Of a stretch of DNA of 64,000 bases, positions 47,776-57,214 are shown in pieces. Source of the stretch: Micromonospora radicis (GTDB lineage: Bacteria; Actinomycetota; Actinomycetes; Mycobacteriales; Micromonosporaceae); the NCBI RefSeq assembly GCF_003583405.1, contig NZ_QXEC01000010.1:1-64000 (forward strand), read 5' to 3'. The position numbers were made by a program, and so were the translations under genes. Under the pieces are notes generated by a model. It saw only the letters and a program-made list of their open reading frames with translations. It did not search any database and was not told where the DNA came from. Each line of letters begins with the position of its first letter. Position 1 is the stretch's first letter.

Positions 47776-47805
47776 GGCCACACCGGGTCACCCACCGATG
47801 TGGCC
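47776..47805 (-). terminator. Inverted repeat between 349-aa gene and ATPase gene
   Basis: GGCCACA (47776-47782) pairs with TGTGGCC (47799-47805) around a 16-nt loop, 9 nt past the stop of the upstream minus-strand gene. It may stop or weaken transcription into the ParA-like gene, which could have its own promoter in the same gap. Confidence 0.4.
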
Positions 47806-47813
47806 GCAACCCG

Positions 47814-48863
47814 TCACGGTGTCGGGTCCGGTTCGCCCGCCAGGACGGCGTCTGCCGAGGTGGCCGGGGGCGCCGGCGGCGCGGAGGGCGACGTGGGCGG
47901 GGAACCCGCCGACGATGGTGACGAATCCGTCACGTCCGGTACGGCGGGCGTTCGGTTCTCCGGCGCCGGATCGGGAGCCGACGGCGACCAGGAGAGCGTC
48001 GGCGACGGTGTCGGCGAGCCACTGACGGCACCCGGCAGCGGCTCCGGCGCCGGATCGCGGTCGACCGGTGGCCGGGCCACGTCCCGCTGCTCGGGCAGCG
48101 GCGGGGTGAAGACCGTGCGTTCCAGTCGCCGCACCTCCGGGGCGGGGTCGACCACCCGCACGCCGGGCCGGGCCGCCACGCCCCGCAGCACCGCCGGCTC
48201 GGCGCGCACCACCAGCGCGTAGACGCAGGCACAGCCGGACCGGTAGGCGCTCGCCTCCGCCGCGGCGACCTGCGCGCCGCTGACGTACAACTGGCGCAGC
48301 TCGCGTTCCTGCGGCCCGCCGCCGCCCAGCGCGGCCGCCCGGGACCGGTAGTCGGCGGCCTCCCGGTCCTTGCGCTGCGCCAACGCGGCCATGCCGGCCG
48401 TCACGTCCTCGGGCAACCGCTGCGCCGGAATGCGGACGATCTCGGTCTGCCGGTCCGGCAGCGGCACCCGCCCGAAGACCACCGCCACCCCCACGTCGCC
48501 GACCACCGCGGCCAGCGACTGCGGGGTCAGGTACGCGGAGAGCGAGACCAGGGCGTACGTGCCCTCGGCCAGCGCCGTGGCGCCGGTCAACGCGGCCAGG
48601 TCCGCCGCCGCCGTCCGCTCGTAGCCGGGAATCGAGTCGCCGTCGGCGACCCCGACCCGGGTCACCTCCCCGACGGTGCGGTCGGACAGCGGCCCGCCGC
48701 CGGTGGCGAACACGGCGGTGGCCAGCACGGCGGCGCAGGACAGCACCGCCACCCAGCCGAGCAACGGGGTCCGCGCCGAGCCCTGGCCGAGCCGGGTCAG
48801 CACGGTGGCGAGGCGGGGCAGCAGACGCTGGTCCAGCTGCCGCAACAGATCGCCGGCGCGCAC
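47814..48863 (-). CDS. Membrane-anchored protein, Pro/Ser-rich tail
   Basis: A 349-aa protein with one N-terminal membrane segment (LLGWVAVLSCAAVLATAVFATGG, near 33-55), an extracytoplasmic domain (60-245) and a Pro/Ser/Thr-rich tail of about 100 residues. The outer domain has a Cys pair in RSGCACVYALVVRAEP. I know no family. The tail resembles cell-wall-spanning linkers. It starts with GTG at 48863, upstream of the ParA-like ATPase on the same strand, so they may work together in an envelope process. That link rests on position only. Confidence 0.7.
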   Translation of the reverse strand: MRAGDLLRQLDQRLLPRLATVLTRLGQGSARTPLLGWVAVLSCAAVLATAVFATGGGPLSDRTVGEVTRVGVADGDSIPGYERTAAADLAALTGATALAEGTYALVSLSAYLTPQSLAAVVGDVGVAVVFGRVPLPDRQTEIVRIPAQRLPEDVTAGMAALAQRKDREAADYRSRAAALGGGGPQERELRQLYVSGAQVAAAEASAYRSGCACVYALVVRAEPAVLRGVAARPGVRVVDPAPEVRRLERTVFTPPLPEQRDVARPPVDRDPAPEPLPGAVSGSPTPSPTLSWSPSAPDPAPENRTPAVPDVTDSSPSSAGSPPTSPSAPPAPPATSADAVLAGEPDPTP

Positions 48864-48906
48864 GGGCGGCCCCCTCGTCAGGTCGGTCGGGACGGGCAGG
48901 GCGCGT

Positions 48907-49851
48907 TCAGTCGCGGAGGATGTCCAGCGCGCGTCCCAGATCGTCAGGGTAGTCGCTGACGAAGCGGACCTCGTCCCCCGTACGGGGGTGCTGGAAACTC
49001 AACTCTCTGGCGTGCAACCACTGCCGGTCCAGTCGGAGCCGGGCGGCGAGAGTGGGATCCGCACCGTACGTCAGGTCACCCACGCAGGGGTGCCGCAGGG
49101 TGGAGAAGTGCACCCGGATCTGGTGGGTGCGGCCGGTCTCCAGCCGGACGTCGAGCAGGCTCGCCGACGGGAACGCCTCGAGGGTGTCGTAGTGGGTGAT
49201 GCTCGGTTTGCCGTCGGAGACCACCGCCCACCGGTAGTCGTGGTGCGGATGCCGGTCGATCGGGGCGTCGACGGTGCCGCGCAACGGGTCGAGGTGCCCC
49301 TGCACCACCGCGTGGTACCGCTTCTCCACCTCGCGGTACTTGAAGGCCCGCTTCAGGAAGCTGTACGCCTGCTCGCTCTTGGCCACCACCATCACCCCGG
49401 TGGTGCCCACGTCGAGCCGGTGCACCACGCCCTGCCGCTCGGCGGCGCCGCTGGTGGCGATGGTGTGGCCGATCGCGGCCAGCCCGCCGATCACCGTCGG
49501 GCCGCGCCAGCCGGGGCTGGGGTGGGCGGCCACCCCGACCGGCTTGTCGACCACCACGATGTCGTCGTCGGCGTAGACCACCCGCAGCCCGGGCACCGCC
49601 TGCGGCACCACCGTCGGGGCGGCGGCCGGCGCGGGCAGCGTGACCTCCAGCCAGGAACCGGCCCGCACCTTGTGTGAGTTGGCCCGGACCGTGCCGTCGA
49701 CCAGCGCGTCACCGGCGTCGACGAGGGCGGCGGCGGCGGTCCGGGACAGGCCGAACAGCCGGGCGACGGCCTGGTCCAGCCGCATCCCGTCGAGGCCGTC
49801 GGGTACGGGCAGGCTGCGGTGGTCGCCGCCGGCGGCGAAGGCGGTGGTCAT
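48907..49851 (-). CDS. RluA-family pseudouridine synthase
   Basis: A 314-aa RNA pseudouridine synthase. Residues 17-75 form an S4 RNA-binding domain ([32 protein letters not shown]). The catalytic domain has the conserved [16 protein letters not shown] (near 147-162, catalytic Asp), [11 protein letters not shown] and [17 protein letters not shown]. It is of the RluC/RluD size and layout, likely acting on 23S rRNA. ATG at 49851 overlaps the lspA stop by 4 nt, the standard lspA-rlu order. Confidence 0.95.
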   Translation of the reverse strand: MTTAFAAGGDHRSLPVPDGLDGMRLDQAVARLFGLSRTAAAALVDAGDALVDGTVRANSHKVRAGSWLEVTLPAPAAAPTVVPQAVPGLRVVYADDDIVVVDKPVGVAAHPSPGWRGPTVIGGLAAIGHTIATSGAAERQGVVHRLDVGTTGVMVVAKSEQAYSFLKRAFKYREVEKRYHAVVQGHLDPLRGTVDAPIDRHPHHDYRWAVVSDGKPSITHYDTLEAFPSASLLDVRLETGRTHQIRVHFSTLRHPCVGDLTYGADPTLAARLRLDRQWLHARELSFQHPRTGDEVRFVSDYPDDLGRALDILRD

Positions 49852-50507
49852 GCGCGCTCCCGCCGTCCGCCGTCGGTGTCGGCGGCGTCCCCGGCGGTCT
49901 CCGCCGAACCCGCGGCGCCGCCCGCCGACTTCACACCCTTGCGGTCGTCGGCGACCAGCCGGGTGCCGTCGCGCTGACGGCCGGTGAACTCCAGCCCGAT
50001 GGCCAGCACCACGCCGCAGACCAGGGCGCTGTCGGCCACGTTGAAGATCGGGAAGACCCGACCGTACGGGTCGAAGACGCTGATCATGTCCACCACGTGA
50101 CCGACGAACCAGCCGGGTGCCCGGAAGATCCGGTCGATCAGGTTGCCCGTCACGCCGCCGACCACCAGGCCGAGCGAGATGGCCCAGGGCACCGAACGAA
50201 GCGTCCGGCCCATCCAGCCGATCCAGGCCAGCACCCCGATCGCGATCAGCGGGAAGATCCAGGTGTAGTCCTTGCCGAGGCTCCAGGCGGCCCCGCTGTT
50301 GCGGGTCAACGAGAGGTAGACCGCCCCGCCGAGCAGGCGCACCGGCTCGCGGTCGCTCAGCTCCACCAGCGCCAGGTGCTTGGTGAGCACGTCGACGATC
50401 ACCGCGAACGCCGCGAGCCCGAGCAGAATCGTCGCGGGCCTACGCCGCGACGTCGGGACGGTGCCCGACTCGGTGGTGCCGGATCCAGCGGGCGGTGCTG
50501 CGTTCAT
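49848..50507 (-). CDS. lspA: Lipoprotein signal peptidase LspA
   Basis: A 219-aa aspartyl membrane peptidase that removes lipoprotein signal peptides after Lgt modification. The two catalytic Asp lie in GNLIDRIF (near 135) and [14 protein letters not shown] (near 164). Four membrane segments are evident, and [12 protein letters not shown] is a family motif. The N-terminal 22 residues and C-terminal 35 residues are polar extensions common in actinobacteria. ATG at 50507, 68 nt after the DksA-like gene, then overlaps with the pseudouridine synthase. Confidence 0.97.
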   Translation of the reverse strand: MNAAPPAGSGTTESGTVPTSRRRPATILLGLAAFAVIVDVLTKHLALVELSDREPVRLLGGAVYLSLTRNSGAAWSLGKDYTWIFPLIAIGVLAWIGWMGRTLRSVPWAISLGLVVGGVTGNLIDRIFRAPGWFVGHVVDMISVFDPYGRVFPIFNVADSALVCGVVLAIGLEFTGRQRDGTRLVADDRKGVKSAGGAAGSAETAGDAADTDGGRRERA

Positions 50508-50575
50508 CTGCTCCCCATCGACCTATCGCGGCGGTGCGGTCGCACCGCCGCGCACCGGTGCCGGGGAGCGTGCCG

Positions 50576-50995
50576 TCAGCGCCGCTCCTCCAGCTGTTTG
50601 CAGGTCACGCAGAGGGTGGCCGACGGGAAGGCGGCCAGCCGCTCCACCGGGATGGGGTTGCCGCACCGCGCGCACCAGCCGTAACCACCCTCGTCGAGGC
50701 GTTCCAGGGCCCGCTCGACCTGCGTGATCCGTTCCAGAATGCTGTTGGCGAGGGAGATCTCCTGCTCCCGCTCGAGCGTCTTGGTGCCGGTGTCGGCCTG
50801 GTCGTCCCCGGCCGAGTCGGTCAGCCGATCGCGCTGCAGCTCGGTGATCTCGCTCAGCGTCTGATCGTACTCGGCGCGCAACTCGTCATGCCGCGCCGCC
50901 AGGGCGGCGCGGATCTTCTCGGTCTCCGCGGCACTGCGGGTGGACTTCATCGCCGGTTTGCGGCCTGCGGTCCTGGTGTCGGCTGGCTTCGCCAT
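50576..50995 (-). CDS. TraR/DksA-family zinc finger protein
   Basis: A 139-aa protein with a basic Lys/Ala-rich N-terminus (MAKPADTRTAGRKPAMKS), a long coiled-coil (AALAARHDELRAEYDQTLSEITELQRDRL and EQEISLANSILERITQVERALERL) and a four-Cys zinc finger: CARC near 109 and CVTC near 130. DksA family members bind RNA polymerase through the secondary channel. The coiled-coil tip acidic residues typical of DksA are not obvious, so its effect may differ. ATG at 50995 has GGGAG upstream. It precedes lspA. Confidence 0.93.
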   Translation of the reverse strand: MAKPADTRTAGRKPAMKSTRSAAETEKIRAALAARHDELRAEYDQTLSEITELQRDRLTDSAGDDQADTGTKTLEREQEISLANSILERITQVERALERLDEGGYGWCARCGNPIPVERLAAFPSATLCVTCKQLEERR

Positions 50996-51288
50996 CGTCG
51001 CTCCCTCGGCCACGGAGCCGCGGTGTCCCGCGGCGCCTGGACAGGGGCCGCCAGCATCGGCCGCCCCGGTACAAAACGGGCGCGCGACCAGCTGGCCGCG
51101 CACTCCGGAGGTTGGCAAGGATACGGAACGTACAGGCGTCCGACAACGTGCCGCACCGGAACACCCGTTCCACCCCGACTCATGCCAGATCAGGGCAAAG
51201 GGAACGCTAGCAGATCGGATGGTGCCGTCCGGGCGTACGCGCAAAGCCGCCACAGTGGATACGCCGACCGGCGCACCCCGTCGACCGG
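50996..51288. other. Leader/promoter region of dksA-like gene
   Basis: 293 nt with no coding frame of merit. It holds the strong promoter at 51118-51146 on the minus strand, leaving a 5' untranslated region of about 115 nt before the DksA-like start. That length would allow some regulation, but no known riboswitch fold is apparent. Confidence 0.45.
51118..51146 (-). promoter_or_regulatory. Promoter of dksA-like/lspA/rlu operon
   Basis: On the minus strand TTGTCG (-35, 51146-51141) and TATCCT (-10, 51123-51118) are spaced by exactly 17 bp. This is the best match in the region to the main actinobacterial sigma factor. It lies in a local AT-richer stretch with no gene between it and 50995. Confidence 0.65.
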
Positions 51289-51594
51289 TCAAGCGACCGG
51301 TGCGGCACCGTCGCGGAGGCGACCCAGCCGCGCGGCCGACTCCGGGCCGGCGGGGGCCACCAGGAAGAGCTTGTCGCGGCTCGCCGCACCGGTACGCAGG
51401 GACACCGAGGCCGGGCGGACACCGAGCGCACCGGCCAGAGCGCGCCGGGCCGCCTCGGTGGCGCGACCGTCGACCGCGGGAGCGTTGACCGCGATCACCA
51501 GCGCGGGCCCGTGCGGGCCGTCGTACCGGCCACCCACCCGGGCCCGGGACGCCCCGGGCTTGACCCGGACGGCGACCGTGAGAACGTCGGCCAT
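51289..51594 (-). CDS. DUF167 (YggU) family protein
   Basis: A 101-aa protein of the DUF167/UPF0235 family. The opening VAVRVKPGASRARVGG and the core ALVIAVNAPAVDGRATEAARRALAGALGV are diagnostic. Function is unknown; structures show a small alpha/beta fold. ATG at 51594 comes 10 nt after the upstream membrane protein's stop, so the two share a transcript. The last base is 143 nt from the next promoter. Confidence 0.93.
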   Translation of the reverse strand: MADVLTVAVRVKPGASRARVGGRYDGPHGPALVIAVNAPAVDGRATEAARRALAGALGVRPASVSLRTGAASRDKLFLVAPAGPESAARLGRLRDGAAPVA

Positions 51595-51603
51595 CGGAAC
51601 CGC

Positions 51604-52149
51604 TCAGCGCAGTCCGGATTGCGACAGCAAAGTGGTGCCCGGCGTGCAGTGGGCACACGGGCTGAAGCCGAGTTCGACCGCCTCGGCGGCCCGCAACGGC
51701 TCGTGTTCCCGGCCGACCAGGTGCGGGCACTCCACGAGGTGGAACCGGGGCCGCCCGTCGACGACCCGGACCTCGTCCGACAACTGCGCCAGTCGGACAG
51801 CCTGCTCCGGCGTGATCTCCTGGGCGGCAGGCTCGTCGTCGTACGCCTCGGCCGCGCCGTCACCGGCCTCGGGCCCGACCGGCGGTCCGGGTGGTTGCCG
51901 CCACCCGGAATCGCCGCTGGCCGTGGTCGGTGGGATGTGCTGTGCCGGGATGCCGGAGTCCGACGCGGCCGTCTCGCGCGACGCCGAAGCCCGGCCGGCG
52001 GCCGCCTGGCGGGCGCCCACGACCAGCGCGACGGCGGCCAACAGGCTCGCCCCGATGGAGACGACCAGCAGCGGGCTGGAACCACCCGCCAGGCCGAACA
52101 CCAGCAGTACCGCCGCGACGAGGATGAGCGCGAGACTTACGACTATCAC
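51604..52149 (-). CDS. Membrane protein with C-terminal Cys/His motif
   Basis: A 181-aa protein with two N-terminal membrane segments (VSLALILVAAVLLVFGLAG and LLVVSIGASLLAAVALVVGA), a disordered Gly/Pro/Glu linker and a conserved C-terminus (RFHLVECPHLVGREHEPL, then GFSPCAHCTPG). The four Cys/His (C-P-H, C-A-H-C) could bind a metal ion. Found near divIVA in many actinobacteria as far as I recall; function unknown. GTG at 52149 has GGGGGTG nearby. DUF167 follows. Confidence 0.75.
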   Translation of the reverse strand: MIVVSLALILVAAVLLVFGLAGGSSPLLVVSIGASLLAAVALVVGARQAAAGRASASRETAASDSGIPAQHIPPTTASGDSGWRQPPGPPVGPEAGDGAAEAYDDEPAAQEITPEQAVRLAQLSDEVRVVDGRPRFHLVECPHLVGREHEPLRAAEAVELGFSPCAHCTPGTTLLSQSGLR

Positions 52150-52217
52150 GGCTCACCCCCGTCGCGTCGTACCGATGAGGCATCGTGCGCGGACCACCGG
52201 AATGGTCACGCCGTGGT

Positions 52218-53018
52218 TCAGCGACCGGCCTCGAGCGCGCCGGAGCGGCCCCCACCGAAGGAACCGGCGAGACCGGCGGCGGCCAGTCCGTTGCCGGCGG
52301 CCCGGGTGCCGTCACCGCGGGTCATCTCGGCCTCCAGGCCCTGGCCACGACCGTCGAGGTCGCGCAGCTGACTCTCCAGGTACGCCTTGAGCCGGGTGCG
52401 GTACTCCCGCTCGAACTGCTTGAGCTCCTCGATGTGCTTCGACAGCGCCGTGCGCTTGGCGTCCAGGCCGCCCATGGCCTCCTGGTGACGCTGCCGGGCG
52501 TCGCGCTCCAGCGCGTCGGCCTTGGCGCGCGCCTCGCGGGTGACCTCCTCGGCCTTGGAACGGGCCTCGGAGAGCAGCTGGTCGGCCTCGCGGCGGGCGT
52601 CGGAGACGTGGTCGTCCGCGGTCCGCTGGGCCATCATCAGCACCCGCAGTGCCTGCTGCTCGCCGTCGCCGCCCGGCACGACACCGCCACCGGCGGTCCG
52701 CACCTGCTCCAGCTCGGCCTGCATGGCGCGGGCGGCCTGCTCGGCGGCGGCCTTGTCGCGCTGCACCCGGTCGAGCTGGGTCTTGACGTCGTTGAGCTCG
52801 GCGGCCAGGCGGGCGTCGCCGCCGGGACCGGCGGGGGCACCGCCCCGCCCACCGCGCTCCACCTGGGCGCGCAGTTCGTTGTTCTCCTCGATCAGACGGG
52901 CGAGTTCGCGCTCGACCTCGTCCAGGAAGGCGTCGACCTCCTCCTCGTCGTAGCCCCGCTTGCCGATCGGCGGCTTCTTGAAGGCGACGTTGTGGACGTC
53001 GGCCGGGGTCAGCGGCAT
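52218..53018 (-). CDS. divIVA: DivIVA/Wag31 polar growth protein
   Basis: A 266-aa coiled-coil protein that marks cell poles and organises tip growth in actinobacteria. Residues 1-50 are the conserved membrane-curvature domain ([35 protein letters not shown]). Two long coiled coils follow, separated by a Gly-rich spacer near 65-75 and another near 120. The last 35 residues are a Gly/Ala tail. I chose ATG at 53018 with GAGGAGT upstream; the frame extends to 53063 without support. It lies 45 nt after yggT, in standard dcw order. Confidence 0.96.
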   Translation of the reverse strand: MPLTPADVHNVAFKKPPIGKRGYDEEEVDAFLDEVERELARLIEENNELRAQVERGGRGGAPAGPGGDARLAAELNDVKTQLDRVQRDKAAAEQAARAMQAELEQVRTAGGGVVPGGDGEQQALRVLMMAQRTADDHVSDARREADQLLSEARSKAEEVTREARAKADALERDARQRHQEAMGGLDAKRTALSKHIEELKQFEREYRTRLKAYLESQLRDLDGRGQGLEAEMTRGDGTRAAGNGLAAAGLAGSFGGGRSGALEAGR

Positions 53019-53062
53019 CGAAACTCCTCGGGTCAGTTGCGGCCGCGATAGCGCGTCGGTCA

Positions 53063-53368
53063 TCAGGCGGTCCTGATGATCGCCGGCTCTAACACAAACC
53101 TCATCAGCACGAACAGGATAACCAGGAGCACAAGGGAGGCCAGGTCGATGCTCACGGTACCAATTCGCAGCGGAGGGATCACACGCCTCAACGCCCAGAG
53201 CGGGGGATCAGTGACGCTCCACACGGATTCCAGTCCGGCCGATGCTCCGCGACCAGGTTGCCAGCGCCGGCCGTACTGCAACACCGCACTCAGTACGAAA
53301 CGGGCCAGAAGAATGATCAAGAAGACATAAGTGATCAGGTAGAGCACCTGAAACAAGATCGACAACAC
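53063..53368 (-). CDS. YggT family membrane protein
   Basis: A 101-aa integral membrane protein with three hydrophobic segments ([40 protein letters not shown], and [18 protein letters not shown]). The motif [13 protein letters not shown] is the YggT family loop. It is found beside sepF in Gram-positive bacteria and may help division or osmotic response. I prefer the GTG at 53368; a TTG at 53401 overlaps the sepF stop (TTGA) and would add 11 residues. Confidence 0.9.
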   Translation of the reverse strand: MLSILFQVLYLITYVFLIILLARFVLSAVLQYGRRWQPGRGASAGLESVWSVTDPPLWALRRVIPPLRIGTVSIDLASLVLLVILFVLMRFVLEPAIIRTA

Positions 53369-53397
53369 GGCAGGCGACGTCCCTCGGTTCGGGCGGG

Positions 53398-54090
53398 TCA
53401 ACTCAGACTGAAGAACCCACCCTCAGCGATCTTGGCCTTGTCCTCCGCGGTGACCTGGACATTGGCCGGCGAGAGCAGGAACACCCGGTTGGTCACGCGC
53501 TCGATCGTACCGCGCAGTCCGAACGCCAGCCCGGCGGCGAAGTCCACCAGACGGCGGGCATCCGCCTCGTCCATCTCGGTGAGGTTGATGATCACAGGAA
53601 CGCCGTCGCGGAAGTGCTCGCCGATGGTGCGGGCCTCCCGGTAGGTGGTCGGGTGCAGCGTGGTGATCTGGTAGCGCTGCTCCTCCTCGGGCAGCACCAC
53701 CCGCTCCCGGGGCTGCACCTGCGGCGCCAGGGCGAGGTTGTCGCGGGTGTGGTAGGTCAGCGCACCGGACGGGTCGGCGTTCGACCGGGTGATCGACCGG
53801 ACGCTCGACCGCTCGGCCCGCTCCGGACGCTCGGACTCAAGCCGCTCGGAGTCGCCGAGCCGGCCACCGGCACGCTCGCTCAACCGACCACGGTCACCGA
53901 GCCGTGGACGAGGCGCAGGCGGCTCGTCCACCTCCTCGTCCGCCTCGTCGGCGAACTCCTCGGCATACCGGCTCTGCCGATAGCGCGACTCCCGGTAGCC
54001 ACCCTTGTCGTAGCCACCGTCGTCGTAGGCCCGCTCGTCGTCCTCTTCGACCAGTCCGAGCCAGACCCCCGCCTTGCGCAGTGCACCCAT
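53398..54090 (-). CDS. sepF: Cell division protein SepF
   Basis: A 230-aa protein that anchors FtsZ to the membrane. The N-terminal amphipathic membrane helix is [19 protein letters not shown]. Residues 20-115 are a charged linker with repeated [15 protein letters not shown]. The C-terminal FtsZ-binding core has [43 protein letters not shown] and [15 protein letters not shown] at 54090 has GGGAAGGG upstream; the frame is open to 54255. Its FtsZ partner has the expected C-terminal peptide DVDVPDFLK. Confidence 0.95.
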   Translation of the reverse strand: MGALRKAGVWLGLVEEDDERAYDDGGYDKGGYRESRYRQSRYAEEFADEADEEVDEPPAPRPRLGDRGRLSERAGGRLGDSERLESERPERAERSSVRSITRSNADPSGALTYHTRDNLALAPQVQPRERVVLPEEEQRYQITTLHPTTYREARTIGEHFRDGVPVIINLTEMDEADARRLVDFAAGLAFGLRGTIERVTNRVFLLSPANVQVTAEDKAKIAEGGFFSLS

Positions 54091-54284
54091 CCCCGCGCCC
54101 TTCCCGTCCGCCGTGCGGCACACGCCCCCGCCGTGTCGCCTGTCGCGAGTGGACCATTCCTGCCCACCGGACCGGAACGGCAATCCCCTGACGCGCAATT
54201 CGCGTTGCGCGTCACGCCCCCCGGTCGCCGGGAAGGCCGCCCCCACAAACAACACTGATGTAATTTGCTTCCCTCGCGGTCAGG

Positions 54285-55031
54285 CTACCGCAGCGTGGGA
54301 CGCATTCCGAGCAACGCGCTGCCGACGCGGACATGTGTCGCGCCGTGTTCGATCGCCGCCTCCAGGTCACCGCTCATCCCCGCGGAGAGCACGGTGGCCT
54401 GCGGATGCTCGACTCGCACCGCCGCGGCGAACGCGGCCAGCCGCTCGAAGGCCCGCGCCGGCTCCCAGCCCAGCGGCGCCACCCCCATCAGGCCGGCCAG
54501 CCGAAGCCCCGGCGCGGCGGCCACCGCGGCGGCCACCGGACCGAGACCGAGATCCGGATCCGCCGAGCCCGGCACCGCGCCGCCCCGGCTCGGATCACCG
54601 TCGATGCTGACCTGCACCAACACGTCCAACGGCCGATCCCGGGCAGCGGTCGCGGCCACGTCCAGCGCGGACGCCAGCCGCACGCTGTCGACCGACTGGA
54701 CCACATCGGCGTACCGGACCACCGACTTCACCTTGTTGCGCTGCAGCCGGCCGACGAAGTGCCAGCGTGGGCCGGCCCCGGCGGCGGCGACCTCGGTGGC
54801 CTTGGCCGCCGCCTCCTGGTCGCGGTTCTCCCCCACGTCGGTCACCCCCAGGCCCGCCAACGCGATCACGTCGGCAGCCGGGTAGGTCTTGGTCACCGCG
54901 ATCAAGGTCACCTCGGTCCGGTCACGACCGGCCGCGGCGCAGGCGTCGGCGATCCGGGCACGCACCCGGGCCAGCCCGGCGGCGAGTTCGGCACGTCGGT
55001 CGGGGCGCACCAGGGCGGGGCTGTCGGTCAT
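54285..55031 (-). CDS. YggS-family PLP homeostasis protein
   Basis: A 248-aa single-domain PLP-binding TIM barrel (PipY/YggS/PROSC). The PLP Lys is in VTLIAVTKTYPAADVIAL (near 48), and WHFVGRLQRNKVKSVV and TVLSAGMSGDLEAAIEHGATHVRVGSALLG are diagnostic. It keeps free PLP in check and has no catalytic activity known. The usual ftsZ-(pgeF)-yggS-sepF order is kept, though no pgeF/yfiH gene is present between ftsZ and yggS here. ATG at 55031, 9 nt after the ftsZ stop. Confidence 0.94.
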   Translation of the reverse strand: MTDSPALVRPDRRAELAAGLARVRARIADACAAAGRDRTEVTLIAVTKTYPAADVIALAGLGVTDVGENRDQEAAAKATEVAAAGAGPRWHFVGRLQRNKVKSVVRYADVVQSVDSVRLASALDVAATAARDRPLDVLVQVSIDGDPSRGGAVPGSADPDLGLGPVAAAVAAAPGLRLAGLMGVAPLGWEPARAFERLAAFAAAVRVEHPQATVLSAGMSGDLEAAIEHGATHVRVGSALLGMRPTLR

Positions 55032-55040
55032 GGCCGGTGT

Positions 55041-56156
55041 TCAGGACCCGTTCTTGAGAAAGTCGGGCACGTCGACATCGTCGAAGAGCACCCGACGCGG
55101 TGACTGCGGGGCGACCGGCGGGGCCGGCGACGGCACGACCGGCGTACTGGGCTGGGCGGGTTGGTTCTGGTTGGTCTTACGGGCCGGCTCGGCCGCCTTG
55201 TAGGCCGGCGTACCGCCATCGAAGCCGGCGGCGATCACGGTCACCCGGACCTCGTCGCCCAGCGCGTCGTCGATCACCGCACCGAAGATGATGTTGGCAT
55301 CCGGGTGGGCCGCGTCGGTGACCAGCTGCGCGGCATCGTTGATCTCGAACAGGCCCAGGTCCGAGCCGCCGGCGATGGAGAGCAGCACGCCTCGGGCGCC
55401 GTCCATGCTCTGCTCCAGCAGCGGGCTGGAGATGGCCGCCTCGGCCGCCTCCACGGCCCGGTTCTCGCCCCGGGCGCTGCCGATCCCCATCAGGGCGCTG
55501 CCCGCGCCACTCATCACGCTCTTGACGTCGGCGAAGTCCAGGTTGATCAGACCCGGCGTGGTGATCAGGTCGGTGATGCCCTGGACACCGGAGAGGAGCA
55601 CCTGGTCGGCGGTGCGGAAGGCGTCCATCATGCTGATGTTGCGGTCACCGAGCGCCAACAGCCGGTCGTTGGGGATCACGATCAGGGTGTCGCACTGGTT
55701 GCGCAGCTCGTCGATGCCCGCCTCGGCCTGCACCTGCCGGCGCTTGCCCTCGAAGGAGAACGGCCGGGTCACCACGCCGATGGTCAGCGCGCCCAGCTTA
55801 CGGGCGATGTTGGCCACCACGGGTGCACCGCCGGTGCCGGTGCCGCCGCCCTCGCCGCAGGTCACGAAGACCATGTCGGCGCCCTTGAGCACCTCTTCGA
55901 TCTCGTCGCGGTGATCCTCGGCGGCGTTCTTGCCGACGTCCGGGTTGGCACCGGCGCCCAACCCCCGGGTCAGTTCGCGGCCCACGTCGAGCTTGACGTC
56001 GGCGTCGCTCATCAACAACGCCTGCGCGTCCGTGTTGATCGCGATGAACTCGACGCCCTTGAGCCCAACCTCGATCATCCGGTTGACGGCGTTGACGCCG
56101 CCGCCCCCGATGCCGACGACCTTGATGACCGCCAGGTAGTTGTGCGGAGGTGTCAT
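55041..56156 (-). CDS. ftsZ: Cell division GTPase FtsZ
   Basis: A 371-aa tubulin-like GTPase that forms the division ring. The nucleotide-binding [14 protein letters not shown] is near 15, the tubulin signature [10 protein letters not shown] at 103-112, and the T7 loop [15 protein letters not shown] near 205. The C-terminal tail, about 50 residues rich in Pro/Asn/Gln, ends with [12 protein letters not shown], the SepF/FtsW-binding peptide. ATG at 56156 with AAAGGA upstream. A dedicated promoter with a palindrome over its -10 lies about 110 nt upstream. Confidence 0.98.
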   Translation of the reverse strand: MTPPHNYLAVIKVVGIGGGGVNAVNRMIEVGLKGVEFIAINTDAQALLMSDADVKLDVGRELTRGLGAGANPDVGKNAAEDHRDEIEEVLKGADMVFVTCGEGGGTGTGGAPVVANIARKLGALTIGVVTRPFSFEGKRRQVQAEAGIDELRNQCDTLIVIPNDRLLALGDRNISMMDAFRTADQVLLSGVQGITDLITTPGLINLDFADVKSVMSGAGSALMGIGSARGENRAVEAAEAAISSPLLEQSMDGARGVLLSIAGGSDLGLFEINDAAQLVTDAAHPDANIIFGAVIDDALGDEVRVTVIAAGFDGGTPAYKAAEPARKTNQNQPAQPSTPVVPSPAPPVAPQSPRRVLFDDVDVPDFLKNGS

Positions 56157-56261
56157 CTCCGGTCCTTTCCCTTCGAGATTGGCTACTCCCCGACCGGCTA
56201 CGGTGCGGCCAGACCAGCGGTCGACGCAGCTGTCACCAGCGAGGCCGAGGGGTAAACCCTC

Positions 56262-56292
56262 ACCCTCTACTAGAGGGTTACAGTTATGTCAA
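56262..56292 (-). promoter_or_regulatory. ftsZ promoter with palindromic -10 region
   Basis: The minus strand has a perfect TTGACA (-35, 56292-56287), 17 bp, then TAGAGG (-10, 56269-56264). A perfect palindrome ACCCTCTA-C-TAGAGGGT (56262-56278) covers the -10 box. The palindrome could be an operator or an early hairpin in the RNA. The -10 ends in G rather than T. Confidence 0.6.
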
Positions 56293-56398
56293 CCACTGAT
56301 CCTCTTCCGGGCAACGTAAGCGCACCCGAGCGATGAGCCAAGGACCTGCTCGGCGTGTCGCCGGTCGAGCGCCACGGTTCACAACCCTGACCGGTCGC

Positions 56399-57214
56399 TC
56401 ACCGGAAGGTGACCACGTCCGGCGCGCTGACGTCGATCCGGATGGCGTCCTGGTCGAGCAGGGCGGTGGTCACCCGCGCCTTGTCCGCCCCGCGGGTCGC
56501 GTCCCCCCAGAACACGGTCAGGTCACCGCGTAGCCGCAGGCTGATCCGGGCCAGCCCCTCGACCGTCAGCTCCACCAGGTCAGCGCGCAGTTGCGGGGTC
56601 AGCGCGGCGAGCACCTCCAGCCCCGCCCGGGTCGCCGGATCGTCTGGACCGGGCTCGGCCAACCGGACCAGCGGCAGGCCGTCCGGGCGCTGCGGCACCG
56701 TCCGGAACGCCACCCCGGCGGCGTCGATCACGACGAACTGCTCCCCGCTGGGCACCGCCGCCACACCGGTACGTTCGGTCAGCCGCACGACCAGCGCGTC
56801 CGGCCAGTCCCGCTGCACCGACACCCGCTCCACCGGCGCCAGGGCACCGATCCGCCCGGCCAACTCGGCCAGGTCGACCCGGGCCAGCGGGGCGTTGTCG
56901 GGCACCCCGGCGGCCGTGCGCACCTGCACGGCCGTCACCAACTCGGCGCCCTCCACCCGGACCTCCCGCACCCCGAACAGGCCGGTACCGAGCAGCACCC
57001 AGGCCACCAGCCCGGCCAGGGCGGACACGCCGCCGACCACCGCCCAGGGCAGCGCCGCGCGCATCCGGCGACGTCGGGCCCGGGCCATGAACCGCCGGGT
57101 CGAGGCGGGCACCGCGTCGCGTCCGGCGCGGACCAGCTGCCAGCGCCGGACCGGACGGCGCCCCCCGCCGCCGTCCACTCCCGTGCCGCGCCCGCGGGCC
57201 GGGCCGGGACTCAT
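56399..57214 (-). CDS. ftsQ: Cell division protein FtsQ
   Basis: A 271-aa bitopic membrane protein of the divisome. A basic cytoplasmic N-terminus (about 55 residues) leads to one membrane segment (ALPWAVVGGVSALAGLVAWVLL). The POTRA domain follows (GLFGVREVRVEGAELVTAVQVRTAAG), then the beta domain (PVERVSVQRDWPDALVVRLTERTGVA). It links FtsZ-side proteins to FtsW and the cell-wall synthase. ATG at 57214 overlaps the murC stop (ATGA). Confidence 0.95.
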   Translation of the reverse strand: MSPGPARGRGTGVDGGGGRRPVRRWQLVRAGRDAVPASTRRFMARARRRRMRAALPWAVVGGVSALAGLVAWVLLGTGLFGVREVRVEGAELVTAVQVRTAAGVPDNAPLARVDLAELAGRIGALAPVERVSVQRDWPDALVVRLTERTGVAAVPSGEQFVVIDAAGVAFRTVPQRPDGLPLVRLAEPGPDDPATRAGLEVLAALTPQLRADLVELTVEGLARISLRLRGDLTVFWGDATRGADKARVTTALLDQDAIRIDVSAPDVVTFR

